NCBI GenBank assembly: GCA_963838735.1
Contig: CAWISG010000004.1
Coordinates: 124,001 to 188,000 of the forward strand
Origin: Parerythrobacter_A sp963838735
Lineage (GTDB): Bacteria > Pseudomonadota > Alphaproteobacteria > Sphingomonadales > Sphingomonadaceae
Direction: 5' to 3'
Length of the DNA: 64,000 nucleotides
This document shows positions 48,316 to 57,159 of this stretch, one piece after another. The notes under the pieces were generated by a model that saw only the letters and a program-made list of their open reading frames with translations, was not told the origin of the DNA and did no database searches. Made by a program: the position numbers and the translations under genes. The first letter of the stretch is position 1, and each line of letters starts with the position of its first letter.

Positions 48316-49556
48316 CCCGGCAAATTGCGCCTTGCGAACAGTTTGCCGCGTTCGCTAAACAGCACAACCGCCAGCGCCAGCAGGCCAAGCGACAGCATCG
48401 ACACTGCCAGCGGGCGCGCTGTGCCGTCGTACATGCTACCGATGATCGCGCCCAATATGGCGCCCAGCCCGGTGCGCAGGCCTGTCTGCGCGCTGCTGGC
48501 GGCACCGGCGATGGCGGCGAAGGGCTGCATCGCGATGGATGAAAAATTCGCGCCGATGAAACCCAGCATCGCCATCACCAGCGTCATCAGCCCCACGAAC
48601 TGATAAAGCGGCTGCGGCTGGTTCGACGCGCTCCACAACTGCACCACGGTAATGGTGATGAAGCCAAGCAGCGCGGTATGGCTGACCCGCCGCGCGCCGA
48701 AGCGTTCGACGATGCGCGAATTGGTGAAGCTGGCCGCGACCATGCCCAGCACCGCCCCGCCAAAGATGAAGGCGAAATTGTCCGCCTGGTCAAAGGTTTC
48801 GCTTACCAGTTGTTCGGCGGAATTGAGGAAGCCGAACAGCGATCCGAACACCAGCGCGCTGCCCACGACATAGCCGATGGCGCCACGGTTCACGAGCGCA
48901 GCGGTCATGTTGCTGCCAATCGCGCGCAGATCGATCGGCTGGCGGTTCGCTTCGGTCAATGTTTCGGGCAAGCGCACCCACATCCAGACCGCCACCGAAC
49001 CACCCAGCAATGCCATCGCACCGAAGATCGCGCGCCAGCCGAACAGTTCCATGATGATCTGTCCGATGAAGGGTGCAATAACCGGTACGGCCAGGAACAT
49101 CATGATGACCAGGCTCATCAGCCGCGCCATCCGGTCACCGCCGACATGATCGCGCACGATGGCGGCGGGCACCACAGCCATCGATGCGCACAGCAACCCC
49201 TGCAAGAACCGCAGCACCAGCAATACCGGAAAGCTGCTGACGAACGCGCAGGCGAAGGAAAACGAGACATACGCCGTCAGCCCGAAAGCCAGCACCGGCC
49301 GTCGTCCGAACCGGTCCGCCAGCACGCCGGGGAACAGCGCGCCGAACCCGGTGCCGATTAGGTAGAGCCCGATGATGAGCTGGCGCGAATTGCCGCCCGC
49401 GCCCAGCTCCCCGGCGACCCGGCCAATTGCTGGCAGCATCGCATCGATTCCGAACGCCTGCAAACTCATCAATGCCGCCATCAACGCGATCAGCTCGCGC
49501 TCGCCCAACGGTTTGCGCATGGCGGCGGCATCAGGACTGGTCGCGGTGGCAGGCAT
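48312..49556 (-). CDS. Bcr/CflA-type multidrug efflux MFS transporter
   Basis: A 414-residue major facilitator with twelve hydrophobic segments. Characteristic blocks are LQAFGIDAMLPAIGRVAGEL, IGLYLIGTGFGALFPGVLAD, and GVLADRFGRRPVLAFGLTAY (the MFS loop motif). RFLQGLLCASMAVVPAAIVR and HVGGDRMARLMSLVIMMFLA follow, all typical of the Bcr/CflA (DHA1) drug-proton antiporters. The ATG at 49556 is chosen; a start ten codons upstream is less likely. Its stop overlaps the stop of the biotin carboxylase gene by two bases on the opposite strand. Confidence 0.9.
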   Translation of the reverse strand: MPATATSPDAAAMRKPLGERELIALMAALMSLQAFGIDAMLPAIGRVAGELGAGGNSRQLIIGLYLIGTGFGALFPGVLADRFGRRPVLAFGLTAYVSFSFACAFVSSFPVLLVLRFLQGLLCASMAVVPAAIVRDHVGGDRMARLMSLVIMMFLAVPVIAPFIGQIIMELFGWRAIFGAMALLGGSVAVWMWVRLPETLTEANRQPIDLRAIGSNMTAALVNRGAIGYVVGSALVFGSLFGFLNSAEQLVSETFDQADNFAFIFGGAVLGMVAASFTNSRIVERFGARRVSHTALLGFITITVVQLWSASNQPQPLYQFVGLMTLVMAMLGFIGANFSSIAMQPFAAIAGAASSAQTGLRTGLGAILGAIIGSMYDGTARPLAVSMLSLGLLALAVVLFSERGKLFARRNLPG

Positions 49557-49635
49557 GACCGCTCCCTTGCGCGCTGCACTGCACAAATGGAAGTGCGCAT
49601 TGCGCTCGCCAGGGCGCAGGCCTTATCTATTGGGT

Positions 49636-50769
49636 ATGGACGAAGCGCCTGACAGCGATGAGCAGACCGGCGGCGGCGGAGATACGCGCAAGATCATCCA
49701 CATCGATATGGATGCCTTTTTCGCCAGCGTCGAACAGCGCGACAATCCCGACCTGCGCGGCCTGCCGGTGGCGGTCGGAGGGTCGAGCGGGCGCGGCGTG
49801 GTGGCTGCGGCGAGCTACGAAGCGCGCAAGTTCGGCGTGCGGTCCGCGATGCCATCCGTCACCGCAAAGCGCAAATGCCCGGACCTGATCTTTGTAAAAA
49901 GCCGGTTCGACGCCTACCGCGAAGCATCGCAGATCATCCGCGAAATCTTCCGCCACTACACACCCCGCGTCGAACCGTTGAGCCTCGACGAAGCCTATCT
50001 CGACGTGACGCAGGACATTCACGGTTTGGGCACCGCGACCCGCATTGCGCAGGCGATCCGCAAACAAATCTTTGCCGAAACGCAGCTGACCGCCAGCGCA
50101 GGTGTGTCCTACAACAAGTTCCTCGCCAAGCTGGCCAGCGACCAGAACAAACCGAACGGTATTTGTGTCATCCGTCCCGGCGAAGGGGCGGCGTTCGTGC
50201 AAAGCCTGCCGGTGCGCAGGTTTCACGGGGTCGGGCCGAAGGGTGCCGAGAAAATGGCACGGCTAGGCATCGAAACGGGCGCGGACCTTGCCGCGAAGGA
50301 CGCCGCCTGGATGCAGGCCAATTTCGGCAGCTTCGCGGATTATCTCTACCGTGCAGCACGCGGTATCGACGACCGGCCGGTACGCACCAACCGCATCCGC
50401 AAATCGGTGGGCGGGGAACGCACCTTTCACGAAGATATCGCCACCCCCGCCGCGCTTCACGAGACGCTGGACCGCATCGTGGATATCGTGTGGGAGCGCA
50501 TCACCCGCGCCGAAGCCAGGGGACGGACGGTGACGCTGAAGCTGAAATACAATGACTTCACGATCACCAGCCGCGCACAGACATTGTCCGCGAACGTGCC
50601 GGACAAGGCAGCATTTGCTATGATCGGACGCGAGTTGCTGGAAGCGATGCTGCCGCTGCCCCGTCCGATCCGGTTGATGGGCCTGACCCTGTCGAAACTG
50701 GAAGGCGTGGTCGCCAAGCCACCCCGCGCGCACCGGGCAGCGCAGGCTGCGCAGCTGGACCTGTTTTAG
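49636..50769 (+). CDS. dinB: DNA polymerase IV (Y-family)
   Basis: A 377-residue translesion polymerase. Catalytic metal motifs are IIHIDMDAFFASVEQRDNP and PLSLDEAYLDVTQDIHGLG. Further family blocks are SYEARKFGVRSAMPS, KFLAKLASDQNKPNGICV and the thumb/little-finger KSVGGERTFHEDI. The C-terminus ends in QLDLF, a beta-clamp binding peptide. The ATG at 49636 is preceded by an unremarkable leader. I see no clear LexA-type site in the 79-bp gap between it and the MFS gene start. The end overlaps the Nudix gene stop on the other strand. Confidence 0.96.
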   Translation: MDEAPDSDEQTGGGGDTRKIIHIDMDAFFASVEQRDNPDLRGLPVAVGGSSGRGVVAAASYEARKFGVRSAMPSVTAKRKCPDLIFVKSRFDAYREASQIIREIFRHYTPRVEPLSLDEAYLDVTQDIHGLGTATRIAQAIRKQIFAETQLTASAGVSYNKFLAKLASDQNKPNGICVIRPGEGAAFVQSLPVRRFHGVGPKGAEKMARLGIETGADLAAKDAAWMQANFGSFADYLYRAARGIDDRPVRTNRIRKSVGGERTFHEDIATPAALHETLDRIVDIVWERITRAEARGRTVTLKLKYNDFTITSRAQTLSANVPDKAAFAMIGRELLEAMLPLPRPIRLMGLTLSKLEGVVAKPPRAHRAAQAAQLDLF

Positions 50770-51248
50770 CCCTTGTTGGCCAACATGCGATCCTGCCACA
50801 AGGCAAGGCGTGCGCGAGTCAGATCGCTGACATCCGCCGGAAGCGAGTGCATCGGAAAAAAGCGTGCCTCACAAACTTCGCGGCCATCCGGGCGAGGCGA
50901 CTGGTCTATGCGGGCAAAGAATACATGCGCGGTATGGGGCGACCCCGAGATCGCCTCCTGCATGGTTCCAAGCGGCGCGACGGTATCGAGCACAATGTTC
51001 AGTTCCTCGCGTATTTCACGCCTGGCAGCGTCCGCAGGCGCTTCAGCCTTGCCGATGCCACCACCGGGTAATGACCACACCGCCGGACCGTAATTGTGCC
51101 GCAACAGCAGCACCTGGTCCGACAGGTCGAACAGCAAGACCGAACAGCCTGCCAGCGGTGTCTTGCGCCAGCGACGCCAGCGATGCCGCACCGGATGGGC
51201 GACCTTGAGCAACGCCCGATGCAGCGTGCGCGGGATCAGGTGAAGCAT
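50766..51248 (-). CDS. NUDIX hydrolase
   Basis: A 160-residue Nudix enzyme. The Nudix box GGGIGKAEAPADAARREIRE with following ELNI is complete at about residues 61-85 and carries the REUXEE core. The N-terminal 30 residues are basic and amphipathic (LHRALLKVAHPVRHRWRRWR), which suggests membrane or lipid association. The substrate is unknown. The gene starts inside the last codons of pgl (overlap of 13 bases), so the pair is co-translated. It is convergent with dinB, whose stop it overlaps. Confidence 0.92.
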   Translation of the reverse strand: MLHLIPRTLHRALLKVAHPVRHRWRRWRKTPLAGCSVLLFDLSDQVLLLRHNYGPAVWSLPGGGIGKAEAPADAARREIREELNIVLDTVAPLGTMQEAISGSPHTAHVFFARIDQSPRPDGREVCEARFFPMHSLPADVSDLTRARLALWQDRMLANKG

Positions 51249-51850
51249 GTGACAGGTGCCTGCGTAGCCGCCAGGAAGCGCGCGACTGGCGTATCGCTCT
51301 CGCCCTTTGCAGCAGCTGCGAACACCTTCGCTTTTTCTGCACCGCGTATCATCACCATAACCGCGTCGGTGCGCACAAGTCCCGCAATCGTCAATGTCAG
51401 ACGGTCGAACGGCGCTTCGGGTGGCAGGGGATCGGGCGTCAATCGAAGCACTGTACTGGCATCGCTCGCGAGCGGGTCGGTATTGGGGAACAGCGAAGCG
51501 ATATGCCCGTCCGTCCCCATACCCACCCAGGTCAACGCAAATGGCGGCGGCACTGCGCCTTCACGCAATGCCTGCACCTTCGCACCTGCCGGTTCGAACA
51601 GGGCACGGATACGTCCGGTATTGCTGGCGGCATGATCCTCCGGCACGATCCGGTCATCGCCTGGCCATACGGTGATACGCGACCAATCAAGCGGCTGGGC
51701 GACCAGTTTTTCGAATACGGGAAATGGCGTAGAACCGCCCGGTACGGTAATCGCAATGTTCTCCGACTCGGCCAGCGTCGCCTTCAGCCCCTTACCTATC
51801 CAGTCCGCAATGCGCGCCGGGTTGGCGTCGGGGTGATAATCTATGCCCAT
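51236..51850 (-). CDS. pgl: 6-phosphogluconolactonase (DevB/Pgl type)
   Basis: A 204-residue lactonase of the pentose phosphate or Entner-Doudoroff route. Family stretches are NIAITVPGGSTPFPVFEKLV, WSRITVWPGDDRIVPEDHAA with SNTGRIRALFEP, and WVGMGTDGHIASLFPNTDPL with its His. The ATG at 51850 (MGIDYHPDANPARI) fits the family start. The 3' end overlaps the Nudix gene. Dps lies ten bases upstream. No zwf or edd is in the window. Identification is secure. Confidence 0.93.
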   Translation of the reverse strand: MGIDYHPDANPARIADWIGKGLKATLAESENIAITVPGGSTPFPVFEKLVAQPLDWSRITVWPGDDRIVPEDHAASNTGRIRALFEPAGAKVQALREGAVPPPFALTWVGMGTDGHIASLFPNTDPLASDASTVLRLTPDPLPPEAPFDRLTLTIAGLVRTDAVMVMIRGAEKAKVFAAAAKGESDTPVARFLAATQAPVTCFT

Positions 51851-51860
51851 GGGCTGCCCG

Positions 51861-52322
51861 TCACTTGAGCACCTGCCCAAGAAACCAGACGCGCTCTTCC
51901 GCCAGGTCGGTCCAGTCGTCCAGCAAGCCGTCGGTGGCATTGTCGCCCGCCTGTTCGGCCAGCGGCTTCATGCCCTTTAAGCGCTTCACCATCTTCGCGT
52001 TGTCGTCATGCAGCTCGCGCACCATCGCATCGGCGTCCAGCGTCGTCGAATCCTGATCCGCAACCTGCGTCTCGCGCGTCGCCGAACCCAGCGATGTCAG
52101 CGTCGGTTCGCCAAGCTTGCGCACCCGCTCGGCCACGTCGTCGATCTGTTCCTGGATTTGCAACGCCTGCGCATCGAACAGCAGGTGCAGATCATGAAAG
52201 CGCGGTCCGGCGACATGCCAGTGGAAGCTCTTCGTCTTGAAATACAGCGCCAGGTGATCGGCCAGCAGGCCGTTCAGTTCGCCTACCAGTTCCGCTTTCG
52301 AATTGCTGCCCGTGTCGGCCAT
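51861..52322 (-). CDS. dps: Dps-family DNA starvation/ferritin-like protein
   Basis: A 153-residue Dps-type miniferritin. The ferroxidase ligand regions appear as YFKTKSFHWHVAGPRFHDLH and LLFDAQALQIQEQIDDVAER. The bundle continues with DADAMVRELHDDNAKMVKRL and DWTDLAEERVWFLGQVL. It stores iron and protects DNA from oxidation in stationary phase. The ATG at 52322 follows a TGGAGAAAAGACG Shine-Dalgarno; a start 33 bases upstream is less likely. I see no EcfG-type promoter in the upstream 77 bases. Confidence 0.93.
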   Translation of the reverse strand: MADTGSNSKAELVGELNGLLADHLALYFKTKSFHWHVAGPRFHDLHLLFDAQALQIQEQIDDVAERVRKLGEPTLTSLGSATRETQVADQDSTTLDADAMVRELHDDNAKMVKRLKGMKPLAEQAGDNATDGLLDDWTDLAEERVWFLGQVLK

Positions 52323-52399
52323 CGTCTTTTCTCCAGTTTTTACAACATATGTCATGTAAACGGGATCAGGCCGTATGGGTTTCGCCTGATGAAGATATT

Positions 52400-52957
52400 T
52401 TACAGGATGCCGCGTGCGTTCAGGCCCACTCCGATAGCAAACAGGGCAATCGCCACCGCGCCGAATCGCCGGATTATCTTCAGCGGCAAGGCTTCGAGAT
52501 CGCCAGCCATCGCCCAGCCGAACGTGACCCCCACGGCCCCGCCCGCAAAGCCACCCATTGCGGCAAGCGTCGGCGAAGCAAACGCGGCGGCGATGGCGAA
52601 CACAAGGAAACGCGGCCCGTCACCCACCTGCATTGCGGCAAGCACGATGCCGGTCGCCCCCAGAGAGCGCGTCGGTTCGCGCACATGCTTTGCGGCGCGG
52701 AACCAGGCAAGCTCCACGGCGGCGGCAAAGAGCGCGAACGCCACCAGCATTGTCTTGGCTGCAGGCGGCAACAGCACGCCGACCAGGCTCCCGACATAAG
52801 CCATGAATGCCGCCGTCACCGCAGCGGACAGCATCGCCACGAGCAACAATCCGCCGCCCTGTCCCAGTCGCTCGGCCAGATCGGCCACCAACCGCTGGTC
52901 CCGCGCGCCGAACGACGTCACGGCAACAGCCACCAGCGCGAGGAAAAACTCGGTCAT
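52400..52957 (-). CDS. TMEM165/GDT1-like membrane protein with degenerate metal motifs
   Basis: A 185-residue membrane protein laid out like the GDT1/UPF0016 family, with six helices in two halves. Normal GDT1 members carry two EXGDKT-type acidic motifs for cation transport. Here the first is TSFGARDQRL and the second AAMQVGDGPRF, so the first lacks Glu and the motif Asp, and the second has Gln for Glu although Gly-Asp remains. It may be a non-transporting relative, or may carry a different ion. Its start overlaps the methyltransferase stop as ATGA. Confidence 0.75.
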   Translation of the reverse strand: MTEFFLALVAVAVTSFGARDQRLVADLAERLGQGGGLLLVAMLSAAVTAAFMAYVGSLVGVLLPPAAKTMLVAFALFAAAVELAWFRAAKHVREPTRSLGATGIVLAAMQVGDGPRFLVFAIAAAFASPTLAAMGGFAGGAVGVTFGWAMAGDLEALPLKIIRRFGAVAIALFAIGVGLNARGIL

Positions 52958-53796
52958 GGCTGGCTGACGACGATACGATTGATGGGCATGTTGAATACTG
53001 CATTATCGCCCTGTGCAGCGAAAAGCACTGCCAGTTCTCCCAGCAGTTCCACACGTTGCGACGCGTCCAGCACGAAGGTGAAATAGAAGAAATGCGCTGC
53101 CTCGCGCGCTAGCCAGTTCGGCGTACCGGTCATGGAAACGACATTGGGCGCAATATCGATTTGTGCCTTCGGGAAATGCGCTTCGAGCAGCGCAAGTAAT
53201 TGCACCGCATTGCGGATACGCGAATCGCCGAGGACCATTTCCGGGGCGTCGCCGAGTGCCCGGCGGACATGACGGCCGATGATTGCATCGATCTTCGCGT
53301 AGTCGAGGGCGCTGTCATGCGGCCCGTCGACGATGGCGGCAAAGCGCCCTTGCGGCGCAAGCACACGGGCAATTTCGTCCAGCACCGGTTCCACCGGCTT
53401 CATCAGCGTCAATGCCCAATGGCACAAAACGCCATCGATGCTGCCACCGCCAAGGAAGGACAGATCCTGCGCCGTGCCCCGTCGCAATTCGACGCCGGTA
53501 CCTGCCAACCGCGTGGCTGCCAGCGCCAGTTCGGGTGCACTCATGTCGACACCGGTAAGGTGGGTCAAAAATCGTTCGGCGGCAAGGCGCTCCAGCAGCA
53601 CGCCCGACCCGCAGGCTAGATCGAGCATGGCGCCGCCGTCGCGCGCGTTGAGAGCCTGCGCCAGCCAGGTATAACTGTCGCGCCCCTCGGCATCGCGGCA
53701 CGCGGTTGCACAGGTCTCGGTGAAGCCTGCCTGTTCGGCATGCACATGGTCTAGATGCGCGCGCAATGCTGCGGAGTCTTCGTGTCCGGTGCTCAT
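52954..53796 (-). CDS. Class I SAM-dependent methyltransferase
   Basis: A 280-residue methyltransferase. Motif I is AMLDLACGSGVLLERLAAER, followed by LTGVDMSAPELALAATRLAG (acidic end of strand 2), VLCHWALTLMKPVEPVLDEI and ARVLAPQGRFAAIVDGPHDS. The C-terminal region continues with a helical VQLLALLEAHFPKAQIDIAP. The ATG at 53796 (MSTGHEDSAALRAHLDHVHA) is chosen; upstream codons are not family-like. Its first codons overlap the end of the PhyH gene by four bases. The substrate is unknown, and small molecules are most likely. Confidence 0.9.
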   Translation of the reverse strand: MSTGHEDSAALRAHLDHVHAEQAGFTETCATACRDAEGRDSYTWLAQALNARDGGAMLDLACGSGVLLERLAAERFLTHLTGVDMSAPELALAATRLAGTGVELRRGTAQDLSFLGGGSIDGVLCHWALTLMKPVEPVLDEIARVLAPQGRFAAIVDGPHDSALDYAKIDAIIGRHVRRALGDAPEMVLGDSRIRNAVQLLALLEAHFPKAQIDIAPNVVSMTGTPNWLAREAAHFFYFTFVLDASQRVELLGELAVLFAAQGDNAVFNMPINRIVVSQP

Positions 53797-54794
53797 GATG
53801 CGTGTGTCGGGGGCCAGCAGACGGGGTTGCTGTCGGACTGCGCTAGCCCGCCCGGTTCGCACCCGGGCAGAAACTTGCGCCAGTCGCCCGAGACCAGAGT
53901 TGGGTCACCAACAACGCGAGCGCCGTCGACGAAATAGGTGTTGGCCAGCACCACACGGCTGCGACAAGTGCGGTTCGGCCCGGCGGTGTGGAAGCTGAGG
54001 TTGTGATGGAAACTGGCTTCGCCCAGCTCGAAGGGCGTTTCGTCCACCGCGACATGGTTGTCTGCGAACACTTCCCCGACATGTGTGTCGTAGCTGGTGT
54101 TCGTCTTGTCGAACGGCACCCCTTCCACCAGCCGGTGCACATCGCGTGGTGTCGCGAAGGACAGCGGACCCATTTCAACCGGAATAGGCTGCGCCGCGAT
54201 CCCGGCCGTCACCACATCATGCGTTGCCAGCGGGAAATGATGGTCGTCGTAATGCCACGGCATGCGCCCGCAGCCCGGCTCCTTCGACAGAATATTGTCG
54301 TGGTACAGCCGCAACCGTTCGACTTCGAGCAGCCCGGCACAGATACCGGTAATTCGCGGCGCAAGGACGAACGCACGGACCAGCGGATTGTCCAGCCACG
54401 CCATTTCGAGGCTGGTGAACCGTTCGGACTGCCCCGCATCCATCACGATGTCGTGTTCCGCTTCGAGCAGCCGTTTCATCTCTGCCCGCAACCGCAGCGT
54501 CGCGCCTGGGCTGACGACGCCCTTCAGCTTGACAAACCCGTGCCGCGCGAAAGCAGCGATATGGTCCGGCGTTAGCGGGTAAGGCTCGCTAAACTCGGCC
54601 GCCAAAGCCGCATCGTCAGGTTGCGCGATATCAGGCAGAGGGGCGCATTTTGCGAGCGGAGCGGTGAAACGTTCGTTCTGCGCCAGCGAGACATACCAGT
54701 CCCACCAGTCCTGATTGTCGCCCGACCAATCCCCGCTGATGTTCTGTGTCTCTCCGGTCGTTGCCTGTGGTGCGGAGGTAGGAAAGTTGGCCAT
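53793..54794 (-). CDS. Phytanoyl-CoA dioxygenase family (PhyH) protein
   Basis: A 333-residue Fe(II)/2-oxoglutarate oxygenase. The metal site is HYDDHHFPLATHDVVTAGIA (HxD) with the distal His in FHHNLSFHTAGPNRTCRSRV, and the 2-oxoglutarate-binding Arg just beyond it. N-terminal landmarks are FARHGFVKLKGVVSPGATLR. The start at 54794 (MANFPTSAPQATTGE) is preferred over an upstream ATG. It shares four bases with the methyltransferase gene, so the PhyH, methyltransferase and GDT1-like genes form one operon, possibly for a small secondary metabolite. No substrate can be named. Confidence 0.9.
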   Translation of the reverse strand: MANFPTSAPQATTGETQNISGDWSGDNQDWWDWYVSLAQNERFTAPLAKCAPLPDIAQPDDAALAAEFSEPYPLTPDHIAAFARHGFVKLKGVVSPGATLRLRAEMKRLLEAEHDIVMDAGQSERFTSLEMAWLDNPLVRAFVLAPRITGICAGLLEVERLRLYHDNILSKEPGCGRMPWHYDDHHFPLATHDVVTAGIAAQPIPVEMGPLSFATPRDVHRLVEGVPFDKTNTSYDTHVGEVFADNHVAVDETPFELGEASFHHNLSFHTAGPNRTCRSRVVLANTYFVDGARVVGDPTLVSGDWRKFLPGCEPGGLAQSDSNPVCWPPTHAS

Positions 54795-54858
54795 CGCAGA
54801 CGCATTAGCCGCTTCCCTTAACAAAGGCTATGTACGTTGCCGAACACGTGCAGGGAAA

Positions 54859-54932
54859 TGGAGCGGGTGAAGGGAATCGAACCCTCGTCGTCAGCTTGGG
54901 AAGCTGCTGCTCTACCATTGAGCTACACCCGC
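54859..54932 (-). tRNA. tRNA-Gly (anticodon CCC)
   Basis: A full cloverleaf on the minus strand: 7-bp acceptor stem (GCGGGTG with CACCCGC), D-arm GCTC-AATGGTA-GAGC, anticodon loop TTCCCAA with anticodon CCC, T-arm GAGGG-TTCGATT-CCCTT, and an encoded CCA tail. The anticodon stem has a terminal G-A mismatch. The gene ends just before the 54859 side and begins at 54932. It lies between the PhyH gene and mmsA. Confidence 0.95.
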
Positions 54933-55032
54933 GCCTGCGGTGCGCCGTCTGGCACGGGCGGGGGCGGTTCGCAAGCACTACCAACCGTGCGCCCGCTCGC
55001 ATATGGACGGTGCAACAGGACAGGAGACGGAC

Positions 55033-56535
55033 ATGCGACAGGTCGAACATTTCATCGCGGGAGACAGCGGGCCGGCGAGCACGCGCACCCACGATATCTG
55101 GAACCCTTCCACCGGCGCGGTGCAGGCGCGGGTGGCGCTGGGCGATGCGGCGCTGCTGGATCGTGCGGTGGAGGCGGCAAAGGCGGTGCAGCCCGAATGG
55201 GCAGCGACCAATCCGCAAAAACGCGCTCGCGTCATGTTCCGCTACAAGGAACTGGTCGAGGCCAATATGCAAAACCTCGCCGAATTGCTTTCGAGCGAGC
55301 ATGGCAAGGTGGTGGACGATGCCAAGGGCGATGTTCAGCGCGGGCTTGAAGTGATCGAATATGCCTGCGGCATTCCACAGGTCCTGAAGGGCGAATATAC
55401 CCAGGGTGCGGGGCCGGGGATCGACGTCTATTCCATGCGCCAGCCACTGGGTATCGGCGCGGGCATCACGCCGTTCAACTTCCCCGCCATGATCCCGATG
55501 TGGATGTTCGGCATGGCCATCGCGGCGGGCAACGCGTTTATCCTGAAACCCAGCGAGCGCGACCCAAGCGTGCCGGTGCGGCTGGCCGAACTGTTCGTGG
55601 AAGCCGGTGCGCCCAAAGGCCTGTTGCAGGTGGTGCATGGCGACAAGGAGATGGTCGACGCCATCCTCGACCATTCAGACATCGCCGCCGTCAGCTTCGT
55701 CGGCAGCTCCGACATCGCGCATTATGTCTACAAGCGCGGGGTCGACAACGGCAAGCGTGTGCAGGCGATGGGCGGCGCGAAGAACCACGGGATCGTAATG
55801 CCCGATGCCGACCTTGACCAAGTCGTAAACGATCTGACGGGCGCTGCGTTCGGCAGTGCGGGCGAACGTTGCATGGCGCTGCCCGTGGTGGTGCCGGTGG
55901 GCGAGGATACTGCCGGACGTCTGCGCGAAAAGCTGATCCCCGCAATCAACGCGCTGCGCGTCGGTGTGTCGAGCGATCCCGATGCGCATTACGGGCCCGT
56001 CGTCACCCCCGAACACAAGGCCCGCGTCGAAGGCTGGATCGACACCGCCGAGAAAGAAGGTGCCGAGGTAGTCATCGACGGACGCGGCTTCACGCTGCAA
56101 GGGCACGAGGACGGCTTTTATGTCGGCCCCACCCTGCTCGACCAGGTAACGCCCCAGATGGAGAGCTATCGCGAGGAGATCTTCGGCCCCGTACTGCAGA
56201 TCGTGCGCGCCAACGATTTCGAGGAGGCCCTGCGCCTGCCCAGCGCACACCAATACGGCAATGGCGTCGCCATCTTCACCCGCAACGGCCACGCCGCCCG
56301 CGAATTCGCCCACCGTGTGAATGTCGGCATGGTCGGTATCAACGTGCCGATCCCGGTGCCGGTTGCCTATCACAGCTTCGGCGGCTGGAAGCGCAGCGGG
56401 TTCGGCGATGTCGACCAGTACGGCACCGAAGGTCTGCGCTTCTGGACCAAGGTCAAGAAGGTCACGCAACGCTGGCCCGATGGCACTGCCGATACGGACA
56501 CCAAGGACGCCTTTATCATCCCGACGATGGGGTAA
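55033..56535 (+). CDS. mmsA: CoA-acylating methylmalonate-semialdehyde dehydrogenase
   Basis: A 500-residue aldehyde dehydrogenase of the MmsA type. It converts methylmalonate semialdehyde to propionyl-CoA in valine and myo-inositol breakdown. The cofactor segment ITPFNFPAMIPMWMFGMAIA, GNAFILKPSERDPSVPVRLA, the family-specific QAMGGAKNHGIVMPDAD, and the catalytic Cys in FGSAGERCMALPVV are all present. The C-terminal FGGWKRSGFGDVDQYG matches too. The ATG at 55033 follows a CAGGAGACGGAC Shine-Dalgarno. With the valine genes at 60.8-64 kb it completes most of the valine route. Confidence 0.95.
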   Translation: MRQVEHFIAGDSGPASTRTHDIWNPSTGAVQARVALGDAALLDRAVEAAKAVQPEWAATNPQKRARVMFRYKELVEANMQNLAELLSSEHGKVVDDAKGDVQRGLEVIEYACGIPQVLKGEYTQGAGPGIDVYSMRQPLGIGAGITPFNFPAMIPMWMFGMAIAAGNAFILKPSERDPSVPVRLAELFVEAGAPKGLLQVVHGDKEMVDAILDHSDIAAVSFVGSSDIAHYVYKRGVDNGKRVQAMGGAKNHGIVMPDADLDQVVNDLTGAAFGSAGERCMALPVVVPVGEDTAGRLREKLIPAINALRVGVSSDPDAHYGPVVTPEHKARVEGWIDTAEKEGAEVVIDGRGFTLQGHEDGFYVGPTLLDQVTPQMESYREEIFGPVLQIVRANDFEEALRLPSAHQYGNGVAIFTRNGHAAREFAHRVNVGMVGINVPIPVPVAYHSFGGWKRSGFGDVDQYGTEGLRFWTKVKKVTQRWPDGTADTDTKDAFIIPTMG

Positions 56536-56603
56536 GCTGTCCCGTTTGGGCTATGGCCTGCCGGTTGGCCGGACAGTAGGTTTGGCACAAAGGAGAACAT
56601 TCC

Positions 56604-57159
56604 ATGATCCGTGGTGCTGCCCTCTCATTGCTCTTCCTTGTCGGCTTGACCGCCTGCGCACCCGAACCGGAAGGTCCCTGAGCAAACCGGAATGTCCGGG
56701 TTCGAAACAGCCACGGATGACGTTGGCGATGCTGCGCGAACGGATGCCGGCAACCAGTCGCTGGCCAATCAGGCCTCCGCGAGCGCGAACGCGCCGCGCG
56801 TGAACGAGGCTGCGCTCGACGCCGATGCGCAGGCGATGTTCGAAGCCGACAGGACGATTGCGCGCGATTATCGCGGTGTATGGGATAGCGTGGACGGCGA
56901 TTGTTCGGCGCTTTCGAACCTGCGCATTACCATCTTCGCGGATCGCATCGCTTTTTGGGAATCGGTAGGTTCGGTGCAGACCATCGAACGCCGCGAGAAC
57001 GGCGACAGGCTGATCGATCTCGCCATGTCCGGCGAAGGCGAGACCTGGACACAGACGATCAAGCTGGAGCTGGATTCCACCGGTACTCGGATGGTCACCA
57101 CGATGGTTGGCGGTGACAACTCCGAAGTGTCGGTAGCGCGCAGGAAATGCGATGGGTAG
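56604..57159 (+). pseudogene. Small lipoprotein, interrupted by a one-base shift at a CCC run
   Basis: The 5' part starts at 56604 with MIRGAALSLLFLVGLTACAP, a signal peptide with lipobox LTAC, and stops at a TGA after 25 codons. The second part continues in another frame with GMSGFETATDDVGDAARTDA through a conserved-looking RGVWDSVDGDCSALSNLRIT, and ends VSVARRKCDG. If one C of the CCC in GGTCCCTGAG is removed, a single 184-residue frame results. I do not know the family. An AAGGAGAACATTCC Shine-Dalgarno precedes the start. The next gene begins eight bases before its stop. Confidence 0.7.
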
